Of a DNA stretch of 64,000 bases, positions 25,366-36,161 are shown piece by piece (positions within the stretch are counted from its first letter, which is position 1; every line of letters begins with the position of its first letter). The position numbers and the translations under genes are program-made. The DNA comes from Antilocapra americana. Taxonomy: Eukaryota; Chordata; Mammalia; Artiodactyla; Antilocapridae. Where the stretch lies: NCBI GenBank assembly GCA_007570785.1, contig ML660201.1, forward strand, positions 33,789,840 through 33,853,839, written 5' to 3'. The notes under the pieces are model-generated. The model made no database searches and had not been told where the DNA came from. It was given only the letters and a program-made list of their open reading frames with translations.

Positions 25366-25679
25366 TTCCTATTTAATTCATTTTTAACAAGTATCAGGCT
25401 TTATTTCTCCCTTTTCAGTCTAACAGGGATCTCATATGATGTAGTTTAGTACCATTTGTTACCTGGCTTATAAGACTTTTCCTTCCTTATGAGGGACCCT
25501 GAGCCTCAGTGTTATTTTGAAGCCACCTTACTAATCTTGAATTCATATTTGCTCAAGCTTAAGTAAATTTTTGGATAGTTTCTCTTTAAACCAAAATCAT
25601 ATTAATGCTAATAATCTTTTTCTTTCAGTAATCTTTTTAATTTTGAAAACTTTCAGAGTTTTTAAATGTTACTTTCCAC

Positions 25680-27810
25680 TTACGGTTATTACAAAACATT
25701 GGCTGCATTCCCTGTATTACAGAGTGCGTCCTTGAGCCTGTCTTATGCCTAATAGTTTCTACCTTCCACCCCCTCTTCCCCGCTTGTAACCACTAGCTTG
25801 TTCTCTGTATCTGTTAGTCTGGTCACTTTTTGTTATGTTCACTGCTTTGTTGTATTTTTCAGGTTCTATGATAGAAGTGATATCATGCAGTATTTGTCTT
25901 TCTACATTTTGTTTATTTCACTTAAGCATAATGCCCTCCAGGTCCATCCATGTTGCTACAGATGGCATCCTTTTTATGGCTGAGGAATACCTCATTGTGT
26001 ATAGACACCACACCTGCTTCATTCATTCATCTGTAGAGGGACAATGAGATTGCTTCCCTGTCTTGGCAGTTGGACATAATGCTGCTGTGAACATTATGGT
26101 GCATGTATCTTTTTGAATTAGTATTTGGAAATGTTTTTTGGATATATATTCAGCAGTGAAATTGCTGGGTCACATGGTAGTTCTTTGGGCTTCGCTGGTG
26201 GCTCAGATGGTGAAGAATCCGCCTGCACTGAGGGAGACGTGGGTTCAGTCCCTGGGTTGGAAAGAACCCCTGCAGGAGGGCATGGCAACCCACTCAAGTA
26301 TTCTTGCCCAGAGAATCCCATGGCCAGAGGAGCCCGGCAGGCTACGGTCCATGGGGTCATAAAGAGTCAGACAAGACTGAGCGACTAAGCGCACATGCAT
26401 GTGGTGGTTCTTTACTGTCTGAGCCACCAGGGGAGTGGTTCTATTTTTAGCTTCTTGACAAACCTCCATACTGCTTTCCACATCAGCTGCAGCAGTTTAT
26501 GTTCCCATCAGCAATGTACAAGGGTTCCGTTTTCTCCGCATCCTTGCCAATATTTGTTACTTGTGTTCTTTCTTGATGATAGCCATTCTGACCGATGTGA
26601 GGTGATATTTCACTGTGGTTTTGATTTGTATTTCCCTGTCGATTAGCGATGTTGAGGATCTCTTCATGTGCTTGTTGGCCATATGCGTTTTCCCTTTGGA
26701 AAAATGTCTGTCTAGTTCTTCTGCCCATTTTTTAAATCTAGATGTTTGTCTTTTTGATATTGAGTTATTTATACTTGTGGGGTAGTTATCTTTTATTGGT
26801 CTTGTCATTTGCAAATATATTCTCCTTTTATTGAAAAGATTCTTTGCTTCATTGTGTATTTTTGCCTTCTTTATTGTAGAGTAATTGACCATAAGTGTGT
26901 GGATTTATTTCTGGACATTCTCTCCTATTCCATTGATGAATGTGTCTGTATTTGTGCTAGTCCATACTATTTTGATTATTGTAGTTTTATAGTATAGTCT
27001 GAAGTCATGAAGCATGATTCCTGTAGCTCTGTTGTTCTGTCTCAAGATTGTTTTGGCTATTTTGCTCTTTTGTGTTTCCATATAAATTTTTAAACTATTT
27101 TTTCTAGTTCTGTGAAAACTTCTGTTGGTATTTTGATAGAGATTGTATTTAAATTGTAGATTGCCTTGGATAAATATAGTCATTTTGACAATATTGATTC
27201 TTCCAATCCAAGAACATAGTACATATGGTATATCTTTCCATCTGTTGGTGTTGTCTTCAGTGTCTTACATCGGTGTCTTTTGGTTTTTGAAGTACAGGTC
27301 TTTTGCCTCCCTAGGTACTTTTACTCCTGGGTACTTTATTATTTTTGATGCAATGGTAAATGGAATTGTTTCCTCAATTTATCTTTCCAATACTTGATAA
27401 TGTATAGAAATGCAACAGATTTCCGTGTATTAGTTTTGTCTCCTGCATCTTTACCAAATTCACTGATGCACTCTAGCAGGTTTCTGGTGGCATCTTTAGG
27501 ATTGCTTATGAATAGTGTCATGTCATCTTCAAACAATGACAGTTTTATTTCTTCCTAATTTGCATTCATTTTATTTCTTTTTCTTCACTGGTGACCTTGG
27601 CTAGGATTTCCATATCTATGTAGAATATAGGTGTCAAGAGTGCACATCTTTGTCTTATTCCTGATTTTAGATGGCGTGTCTAGCATTTCACCACTGAGTG
27701 TGATGTTAGCTATGGGTTTGCCATAGATGGCCATTATGGTGTTGAGATATATTCCCTCTATGCCCATTTTCTGGAGAATTTTTATCATGCACAGATGTTG
27801 AATACTAGTA
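25680..27810 (-). mobile_element. L1 LINE, ORF2 and 3' region, interrupted by SINEs
   Basis: About 2 kb of antisense L1. Left: 3' UTR ('ccccgcttgtaaccactagc' near 25778, 'tccatccatgttgctacaga' near 25943). Middle and right: ORF2 read on the reverse strand, for example [21 protein letters not shown] (26557-26892 frame, C-terminal region) and MFEDDMTLFISNPKD (27339-27536 frame), which is the region of the RT catalytic motif with an altered F-x-DD neighbourhood. Multiple stops and frameshifts: dead element. Confidence 0.88.
26187..26435 (+). mobile_element. Bov-tA SINE plus inverted SINE remnant inside L1
   Basis: Sense Bov-tA (26187-26400) with 'gggcttcgctggtggctcag' head and box B gggttcagtccctggg. 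It is followed by about 29 bp (26407-26435) that reads as the head of an antisense SINE (tctttactgtctgagccacc), giving an inverted pair. The L1 resumes at 26436. Confidence 0.88.
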
Positions 27811-28009
27811 ATTTTAAGATCATTTTATATCTGGTGTTTATAGCTTTGCTTCTTTCATTAATGTAGGTAAGAACTGATCCCCAAACTCCCTGTTTTCTGA
27901 AGTCTACTTCCTTAAACAATGGATGTTTAAAATTAACACCTTTTTCTTTTCATTCATTTCCTGTTTTACAAAATGGCTTAGAGGATCTATTAGTAGAATA
28001 GTTAAGACA
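27811..28009. other. Junction between two L1 pieces
   Basis: Short AT-rich stretch between an antisense and a sense L1 fragment; no separate feature seen. Confidence 0.4.
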
Positions 28010-28196
28010 ACAAGTACAGAATACTATAGGTGCAACATGGATGGATCTCGAGATTCTCATGCTGAGTGAAGTCAGACAGAGACAGACTAATATATGATAT
28101 TGCTTACATATGGAATCTTTAAACAAATAGTACAAATGAAGTTATTTTAAACACAGAGATAGAGTTACAGATGTGGAAAACAAACTGATGGTTGCC

Positions 28197-28225
28197 GGGG
28201 GCAGGGGGGTGGGGGGGAGAAGGGG
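28197..28225 (+). other. G-quadruplex-type motif in L1 3' UTR
   Basis: Four G runs of 5, 6, 7 and 4 with loops of 2, 1 and 4 nt. Such tracts are a known property of L1 3' UTRs. Confidence 0.75.
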
Positions 28226-28267
28226 AGAGGAGGGATAAATTGGGAGATTGGACTGACATAGACATGG

Positions 28268-28465
28268 TGTGCGTGCCAAGTCGCTTCAGTCACGTCCACC
28301 TCTATGAGCCCCTATGGACTGTAGCCCACCGGGATCCTTAGTCCGTGGCAAGAATACTGGAGTGGGTTGCCATGCCCTCCGCCAGGGAATCTTTCCAACT
28401 CAAGGATCAAACCCATGTCTCCTTGCATTGGCTGGCATGGTCTTTACCGTTAGCACCACCTGGGC
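28268..28465 (-). mobile_element. Bov-tA SINE inside L1
   Basis: Antisense copy: 'gccaagtcgcttcagtcacg', atactggagtgggttgccat, reverse box B ggatcaaacccatg and agcaccacctggg. Flanks share tagacatg (28259-28266, 28466-28473), a possible short duplication. Confidence 0.93.
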
Positions 28466-28759
28466 TAGACATGCACACACTACTTTATATAAAATAGATA
28501 ACTAATAAGGACCTACTGTATACATATAGCACAGATAACTCTACTCAGTACTCTCTAATGACCTATATAGGAAAAGAATCTTTAAGAATGTGGATATATG
28601 TCTATGTATAATGGGGTAAAAAAGAGTCAGATACAACTTAGTTACTAAACAACAACAAAAATCACTGATTCACTTTGCTATACAGTAGAAACTAACACAA
28701 CTCTGTTTCTTCATCCACGTCAGAGTTTTTATTACATAATTAAAATTTTTAAAGTTTGT

Positions 28760-29440
28760 AGCAATAATATTTTTTAACTTTTTATCCTATCAGAGTATAG
28801 CCGGTAAACAATGTTATGATAATTTCAGGTAGACAAAAAAGGGACCCAGCCATAAATATACACATGTATCCATTCACCTCCCTTCCAGGCTGTTACATAA
28901 CACTGAACATCCTCTGCTATTGTAAACAGTACTGCAGTGAACATTGGGGTGCATGCATCCTTTTGGACCATGTTTTTCTCCAGATACGTGCCCAGGAGTG
29001 GGATTGCAGGGTCTTTTGGTAGCTCTGTTTTTAGTTTGTTAAGGAGCCTCCATACTGTTCTCCATAGTGGCTGTATTTACATTCCCATCAACAGTGTACG
29101 AGGTTTCCCTTTTCTCCACACCCTCTCCACCATTTACTGTAGATTTTTTTATGATAGCCACTTTGACTGGTGTGAGGTAACACCTCATTGTAATTTTGAT
29201 TTGCATTACTTTAATGATTAGTGATGTTGAATATCTTTTCATGTGCCTCTTGGCCATCTCTATGTCATCTTTGGAGAAATGTCTGTTTAGGTGTTCTGCT
29301 CATTTTTTGATTAGATTGTTTGTTTTGATGATGTTAAGCCTCATGAGCTGTTTGTACCTTTTGGAGACTAATCGCTTGTCAGTCACATCATTTGCAGATA
29401 TTTTCTCCCAATCCATGGATTGTGTTTTCATTTCTAACAC
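28760..29440 (-). mobile_element. L1 LINE, ORF2 end and 3' region
   Basis: Antisense L1: 'acagtactgcagtgaacatt', agtgggattgcagggtcttt, 'cctccatactgttctccata', ttctccacaccctctcca, and 'tgcctcttggccatctctat'. Confidence 0.88.
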
Positions 29441-29479
29441 AATTTTATGAATCAACTATACTCCAATTAAAAATAAATC

Positions 29480-30115
29480 TTTTAATGAATGCTGTAGGTA
29501 GCAGAGGGAAAGGAGATGATCATAACAGAAGTTCAAGACTAAAGGTGGCTTTTACAACTGGGCACTGTCATTGGCTACTCAATGTCTGATTTAGGGGGAA
29601 AAGGCTAAGATAGCATGTGGATGAGCATGTTTTAGATTAGATATTGGGAATGTCAGAATGCTGAAGAGTGCCTGTTGGAACTGCTTATTTGGGTCTCAGC
29701 CTAGTTGATACTGAATTCTCTTCTCTTAAAATTATTAACTAACTTTGATTGCTCCAATGTTCTCATGCCACTCCAAGAGCATTCAGAAGACTCTGTCATG
29801 TGCTAGGAAGAGGTGCTATGTGATGGGAATTCTGTGATCTATAAAATATGGAGTTAATGCCCTAAGCCTAAAAATTCAGGAGAAATTACTTCCCCGGATA
29901 TCAGTAGTGATTTATTTCCTGGGCCTTCTCAGTGAACACACAGTTATGATATTCTCATTTGTTATGGATTCTAATGACTGAGGTCAAAGGTTCCCCTGCA
30001 CCCTTTAATTGTTTTATTAAAAACAGAAGGAAGATTGCTTTAAAAGGACTTAAATGTAAGTGTAGATACATTGTCTGACTCATTTTTTCCCCACTGATTT
30101 TCACCATAGTATCAG
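29480..30115. other. Intron 2, unassigned sequence
   Basis: No repeat or exon recognised apart from the L1-like edge at 29440-29480. Confidence 0.4.
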
Positions 30116-30119
30116 AGAA

Positions 30120-30400
30120 TTATTACTGCAGAAGAACATGTAATAAAAGTAACTCTCAACTTTAGTCAGATTCACAGAAACAGAAAGGAGAATGATGGTT
30201 GCCAGCACTTGGGGGTAGGGGGATGGGGAGTTAGTGCTTAATGGGTACACAGGTTTAGTTTGGGAAGGTGAAAAGATTCTAGAAACAGATGATGGTGATG
30301 GTTGCCCCAAAATGTACTTCATGCCACTTAAAAATGGTTAATGTGGTGAATTTTGTGTTATGTGTATTTTACCACAAAATGAATAAATACATGAAATTTA
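30120..30400 (+). mobile_element. Old L1 3' UTR fragment
   Basis: 'gaatgatggttgccagcact', the G-rich ggggtagggggatgggg tract and 'gtgtattttaccacaaaatg' are the old L1 3' UTR in sense orientation. Confidence 0.7.
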
Positions 30401-30904
30401 AAAATAAAATTTAAAATATACTTTGAGGAATCAGAGCACTCACTTCCAAGAACACAAGGCCTTTGTTGGGGATAGTTGTGGACTTATTAACTTCTCTTGC
30501 ATAGATCTTAAAGAAAAATAGTTTGTCAGGCCTGAGTCATTTCACATGACCTTTACTGCATAACATTATGTACATAACATTCAAAGCAGACACATTACCA
30601 AATAACTCTGATGATTTCTGTCATCTTTGGAATTCCACCTGGTTCTTGTGGCTTTCATGATGAAAGAGCCTTGCTAGTCTGTTTATTATTCCAGGTTTTA
30701 ACAGGAACCACAGGCTTGAAGAATATACTGTGACCGCACTGGGTATGGAGTCAGCAAATGCTCAGGGTAGACTAAAATCCTGTGAGTGGTTTAGGGTGAC
30801 AGTGGAGTGAAGTGGAAAGAAAGTGAGCTTTGAAACGAGACCTAAATTTAAATCCTGGTTCATCTCCTTTTTTCATGAGCAGGTGAGAGAGGTCATAGTC
30901 TCAT

Positions 30905-31030
30905 AATCTAGTCAGTCCTCATTATTCATGGAGTCAGTTTTTGCAGATTCGCCTCGCTCACAAAATTTGTTTGTGACCCCCAAATTAGTACTTATGATGC
31001 TTTCACAGTCATTCCCAGACAGGTGCAAAT
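30905..31030. repeat. DNA-transposon-like fragment (Tigger/pogo type)
   Basis: 'cagtcctcattattcatgga', a ttgcagattcgcctcgctca block and tttcacagtcattcccagac resemble the terminal part of a Tigger-class element. Family assignment is tentative. Confidence 0.4.
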
Positions 31031-31034
31031 GGAC

Positions 31035-31905
31035 AAATTTTTTTAATTGAAGTACAGTTAATTTACAATATAGTGTCAGTTTCTAGTATACAACAAAGTG
31101 ATTCAGTTTTATATTTTTTCAGATTATATTCCATTGTAGATTATTAAAAGATAGTATAATTCCCTGTGTGACACAGTAAACCCTTGTTGCTTATCTACTT
31201 TTTGTATAGTAGTTTATATCTGCTAAACTTATACTTTTCTTTTATACTTATGTCCCTCCTCCTTTCTCTCTCCTTTTTGGTAACCATGGTTTGTTTGTTT
31301 TCTACGTGTGTGAGTCTGTTTTGTTTATAAATTCATTTGTCTTATTTTTTAGACTCCACATACATGATGTCACATAGTATCTGTCTTTCTCTGTCTGACT
31401 TCACTAAGTATAATATTCTTTAGGTCTATCCACTTTGCTGCAAGTGAAAATATTTAATGCTGGATCATATGATAGCTCTACTTTTAGTTTATTAAAGGCA
31501 CCCTCTATACTGTTCTACATAGCAGCCACACCAGTTTACATTCTCATCAGTAGTGTAGGAAGATTCCCTTGTCTCCACATCCTCACCATCATTTATTGTT
31601 GTAAACTTTGATGATGACCACTCTGACCAATGTGGGTTGATATCTAATTGTAGTTATGATTTGCATTTCTGTATTAATTAGTGATGTTGACCATCTTTTC
31701 GTATATCTGTTGGCCATCTGTATGTCATCTTTGGAAAAATGTCTATTTAGGTCTACTGCCCCTTTTTTGTTTGGGTTATTTTTTTTTATATTGAGTTGCA
31801 TAGGCAGTTTGTTTTGGATATTAAACTCTTGCCAGTCACATCATTTGCAAGTACTTTCTCCCATTCAGTAGACTGTCTTTCCATTTTGTTGATATATCAT
31901 TTCCT
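31035..31905 (-). mobile_element. L1 LINE, 3' end and ORF2 end
   Basis: Antisense L1: 'ttaattgaagtacagttaat' near 31044, ttccctgtgtgacacagtaa, 'tctgacttcactaagtataa', and ORF2 end wording 'gttggccatctgtatgtcat' near 31709. Confidence 0.85.
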
Positions 31906-31914
31906 TCAGAGGGA

Positions 31915-32335
31915 CAAACAGTTTGAGTATTATTTAGCCATAGAATGTCATGAAGGTCTGATAGATGCTACCACATGAATGAACCTAAGTGAAATAAACC
32001 AGACACAAAAATATTGTATGATTCCACTTGGATGAAATATCTAGACTAGGTGAATCCATAGAGATAGAAAGATAGTCAGAGGTTACCAGGGGCTGGGAAG
32101 AGGGAGAAATGGAGAATTTTTGGTTAGTAAGTAGAGAGTTTCCGTTTGCTGTGATGATAAGTTTTGGAAGTAGATCATGGTACAACACAGCACATAGTCC
32201 TACATAGTATGTAGTTTTGGAAATAGATGACATACAACATAGTACAACATTGTGAATGTTATTAATGCCACTGAATTGTATATTTTAAAATGGTTAAAAT
32301 AGCAAATCTTATATGTTTTACCACAATAAGAAAAA
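31915..32335 (+). mobile_element. Old L1 3' end
   Basis: Sense L1: 'tatttagccatagaatgtca' (ORF2 end), ggttaccaggggctgggaag, 'ttaaaatggttaaaatagca' (3' UTR). It abuts the antisense L1 on its left, so two elements sit head to head. Confidence 0.8.
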
Positions 32336-32339
32336 TAAT

Positions 32340-32791
32340 TTAATTTCTTAATTAAAAATGAACTTGGTACAAAACATTTGTGCAAAGCCAATGATAGTTT
32401 GGTGGTGTTTATTACCATGGCATAATCTAGCTCATGCTAACCAAACCTTCCTGCCTTCTTGTTCCTCTAAAGTAGGGGTAAAACAGGACATTTAGAGTTT
32501 TACGGACATATCTAACCTTGAACCTCCAGGCTACTATATTACATTCGGTGATCTTTCAGTTTCTCAGAACAGGGAAGACTAAATTCTTGCAGTTGTGTCC
32601 ATGATACATTTGGAACTTAATGAGGCAAGCGATGTAACTCAGGCCAGAAGTAGCCTTGGCAGTCAGAAATACCTAATGCATAATGTACAAATGAGCGCCT
32701 TCGTTTTCATACTTCTCTGTGGGTTAACAACCTTCTTATTTTAATGTGAAGAAATGAAACTGCCTTCAGTGAACTGATTACAAACAGAGAT
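32340..32791. other. Intron 2, unassigned sequence
   Basis: No repeat or exon recognised. Confidence 0.4.
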
Positions 32792-32804
32792 CACCTGTAT
32801 TTTA

Positions 32805-33207
32805 TTTTATCTATTTTTTTTCTTTTATTTATTTATTTATTTATTTTTATTGGTTTTGCCATACAATGTGATGATATCACCATGGGTTTACAATGCTTCC
32901 CCTCCCCCCCTCCCCCCTCCCCCCCGGGAAATCTCGCTGCACCAGCCCCGAGCATCAATCCTGGGCTGGCGATTGATTAGACATATGATAATTAACTTGT
33001 TTCAATGCCCTTCTCCCATATCATCCCACCCTTACCCTCATCCACAAAGTCCACGAGTCTATTCTATACACCTGCTTTCCTTTTGCTGTCTCGCATGTTG
33101 GGTTCTCGTTACCGTCTTTCTAAATTCCATATATATGTGTTAATATACTGTATTGTTGTTTTTGCTTCTGGCTTACTTCACTCTGGATAATGGGCTCCAG
33201 TTTCGTC
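32805..33207 (-). mobile_element. 5'-truncated L1 insertion with exact 13-bp TSD
   Basis: Target duplications cacctgtatttta at 32792-32804 and 33208-33220. The left side is the antisense poly(A) tract with (TTTA)n, then L1 3' UTR: 'ttggttttgccatacaatgt', a C-rich tract (32898-32926), 'ctgcaccagccccgagcatc', and cgcatgttgggttctcgtta. It shares the gatatcaccatgggtttaca wording with the L1 piece at 8987-9045. Confidence 0.93.
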
Positions 33208-33403
33208 CACCTGTATTTTAAAATGGGTGTCCAACAGTGTCCTGTGAAAGGAAGTCTACATGAGAACGAATTCTCTTGAAGTTATAGCATGTGTCATTAT
33301 GTATTGCTTTCTCCAGTGTAATTCTCTTGCTATACCTACCACATCTGCAGTTACTTCCCCTGCTGAAGTCTGGAACCCCTTGAAGTCATCCATGAGGGTT
33401 GGA

Positions 33404-33944
33404 ATTCAGTTCAATTCAGTCACGCAGTCATGTTCAACTCTTTGCGACCTCATGGACTGCAGCACATGAGGTTTCCCTTTCGACCACCAACTCCTGAAGC
33501 TTGTTCAAACTCGTGTCCATCAAATCAGTGATGCCATCCAACCATCTTATTCTCTGTTGTCCCCTTCTCCTCCTGCCTTCAATCTTTCCCAGCATCAGGG
33601 TCTTTTTCAATGAGCCCATTCTTCGCATCAGATGGCCAAAGTATTGGAGTTTGAGCTTCAGCATCAGTCCTTCCAATGAGTATTCAGGACTGATGTCCTT
33701 TAGGACAGTCTTTTGGCTACTTGCATTACTGGCCTACCTCAGAGATTTGCAGTCAGTCCAAGGGACTCTCAAGAGTCTTCTCCAACACCACAGTTCAGAA
33801 GCATCAGTTCTTTGGCGCTCAGCTTTCTTTGTAGTCCAACTCTCACATCCATACATGACTACTGGAAAAACCAAAGTTTGACTAGATGGACCTTTGTTGG
33901 CAAAGTAATGTCTTTGCTTTTTAATATGCTGTCTAGGTTGTTCC
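33404..33944 (-). mobile_element. BovB LINE 3' end inserted in Tigger
   Basis: Left edge is the BovB 3' terminus in reverse (attcagttcaattcagtcac). Interior has 'caaatcagtgatgccatcca' and, on the reverse strand, VVMYGCESWTTKKAE near the RT C-terminus. 5'-truncated; the Tigger sequence resumes with ttcttccaaactcc. Confidence 0.92.
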
Positions 33945-35126
33945 TTCTTCCAAACTCCTATGAATGTTGATATTCTGTCTCCTCGTGAATCATGGATATT
34001 CTTATTGGCATATAAAATGATGAATCCTTTCCAGAAGGTTTTCAGTGGACTTTGCCCAGATCCATCAGAGGAATCACTTTCTTTGGCAGCTATACCCTTA
34101 AGAAATATTTTCCATAAATAGTAAGAGTTGAAAGTCAAAATGAGTCTTTGATCCATGGGCTGCAGAGTGCATGCTGTGCTAGCAGGCGTGAAAACAAGAT
34201 GTACGTCTCCATCTGAGCTCTGGGATGACCAGTATTACTGTCAGTGAGCAGTAATACTTCAAAAGGAATCTTTTTTTTCTGAGCAGGAGGTCTCAACGGT
34301 GGCTTAAAATATTCAGTAAACCGTGTTGTAAACAGATATGCTGTCATCTAGGCTTTATTGTTCCCTTTACAGAGCACAGGCAGAGTAGATTCAGTGTAAT
34401 TCTTAAGGGCCCTAGGGCTTTAGAATGGTAAATGAATATTGGCTTCAACGTAGGTCACCAGCTGCTTTAGCTGTTACCAAGAGAGTCAGCCTATCCTTTG
34501 AAGCTTTGAATCCAGGTATTGACTTATCCTCTCCAGCTATGCCTCTCCTTGACGACATCTTCTTTGAATATATTCTTGTATCTACATTGAAAATCTGGTG
34601 TTTCGTGTAGCTGTATTCATGCACTATCCTAGCTAGATCTTCTGTATAACTTGCTATAGCACCATGTACTTTTATTTATGGTAAAGGCTTTTTCATCAGA
34701 GGGCAGACAGACTGAAATCACCATCACAGACAACTAACCAATCTAATCACACAGACCACAGTCTTGTCTAACTCAGGGAAACTAAGCCATGCCGTGTGGG
34801 GCCACCCAAGATGGACGGGTCATGGTGGAGAGGTCTGACAGAATGTGGTCCACTGAAGAAGGGAATAGCAAACCACTTCAGCATTCTTGCCTTGAGAACC
34901 CATGGATAGTATGAAAAGGCAAAAAGATAGGACACTGAAAGATGAACTCCCCAGGTCAGTAGGTGCCCAACATGCTACTGGAGATCAGTGGAGAAATAAT
35001 TCCAGAAAGAATGAAGGGATGGAGCCAAAGCAAAAACAACACTCAGTTGTGAATGAGACTGGTGATAGAACCAAGGTTCGATGCTGTAAAGAGCAATAAT
35101 GCATAGAAACCTGGAATGTTAGGTCC

Positions 35127-35663
35127 ATGAATCAAGGCAAATTGGAAGTGATCAAACAGGAGATGGCAAGAGTGAACATCAACATTCTAGGAATCAGCGA
35201 CCTAAGATGGACTGGAATGGGTGAATTTAACTCAGATGACCATTATATCTACTACTGTGTTCAGGAATCCCTTAGAAGAAATGGACTAGCCATCATAGAG
35301 AACAGAACAGTCCAAAATTCAGTACTTGGATGCAATCTCAAAAATGACAGAATGATCTCTGTTCATTTCCAAGGCAAGCCATTCAATATCACGGTAATCC
35401 AAGTCTATGCCTCAACCAGTAACGCTGAAGAAGCTGAAGTTGAACAGTTCTATGAAGACCTACAAGACCTTCTAGAACTAACACCCAAAAAGGATGTCCT
35501 TTTCATTATAGGGGACTGGAATTCAAAAATAGGAAGTCAAGAAACACTTGGAGTAACAGGCAAATTTGGCCTTGGAGTACAGAATGAAAGCAGGGCAAAG
35601 GCTTATAGTGTTGTGCCAAGAGAATGCACTGGTCATAGCAAACACCCTCTTCCAACAACATAA
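35127..35663 (+). pseudogene. BovB endonuclease domain remnant
   Basis: 178-codon open stretch carrying the APE-type endonuclease half of the BovB protein: an N-terminal NILGISDLRWTGMGEF block with the family's conserved early region, an ITVIQVYASTSNAEEAE strand and the metal/catalytic GDWN motif (IIGDWNSKIGS). The frame is lost at about 35600-35663: the expected continuation toward the SDH motif is out of frame further on (near 35700-35760). In a live element this domain nicks target DNA to prime reverse transcription. Confidence 0.85.
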
Positions 35664-36161
35664 GAGAAGACTCTATACATGGACGTCACCAGATGGTCGA
35701 CTCTGAAATCAAATTGATTACAGTCAGCAAAAACAAGACCAAGAGCTGACTGTGGCTCAGATCATTTACTCCTTATTGCCAAATTCAGACTGAAATCGAA
35801 GAAAGTGGAGAAAAACTACGAGACCATTCAGGTATGACCTAAATCAAATCCCTTATGACTATACAGTGGAAGTGAGAAATAGATTTAAGGGACTAGATCT
35901 GATAGACAAAGTGCCTGATGAACTGTGGAAGGAGGTTTGTGACATTGTATAGGAGACAGGGATCAATACCATCCCCAAGAAAAAGAAATACAAAAAAGCA
36001 AAATGACTGTCTGAGGAGGCCTTACAAATAACTGTAAAAGCAAGGGAAGCAAAAAGCAAAGGAGAAAAGGAAAGATATACCTATTTGAATACAGAGTTGC
36101 AAAGAGAGAAAAGAAAGCCTTCCTCAGCAATCAATGCAAAGAAATAGAGGAGAACAATAGA

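Larger units (their letters stand above)
28010..28700 (+). mobile_element. L1 LINE 3' end
   Basis: Sense L1: 'ctgagtgaagtcagacagag' near 28059, agttacagatgtggaaaaca near 28164, a G-rich 3' UTR tract, then 'agataactctactcagtact' after the SINE. A short BovA-like tail (agagtcagatacaacttagt near 28622) is embedded near its right end. Confidence 0.85.

Noticed and set aside
31035..32335. Antisense-then-sense L1 junction as a twin-priming inversion of one element
   Set aside because: Both halves contain the L1 3' UTR, so they are two separate insertions; twin priming would give non-overlapping halves of one element.
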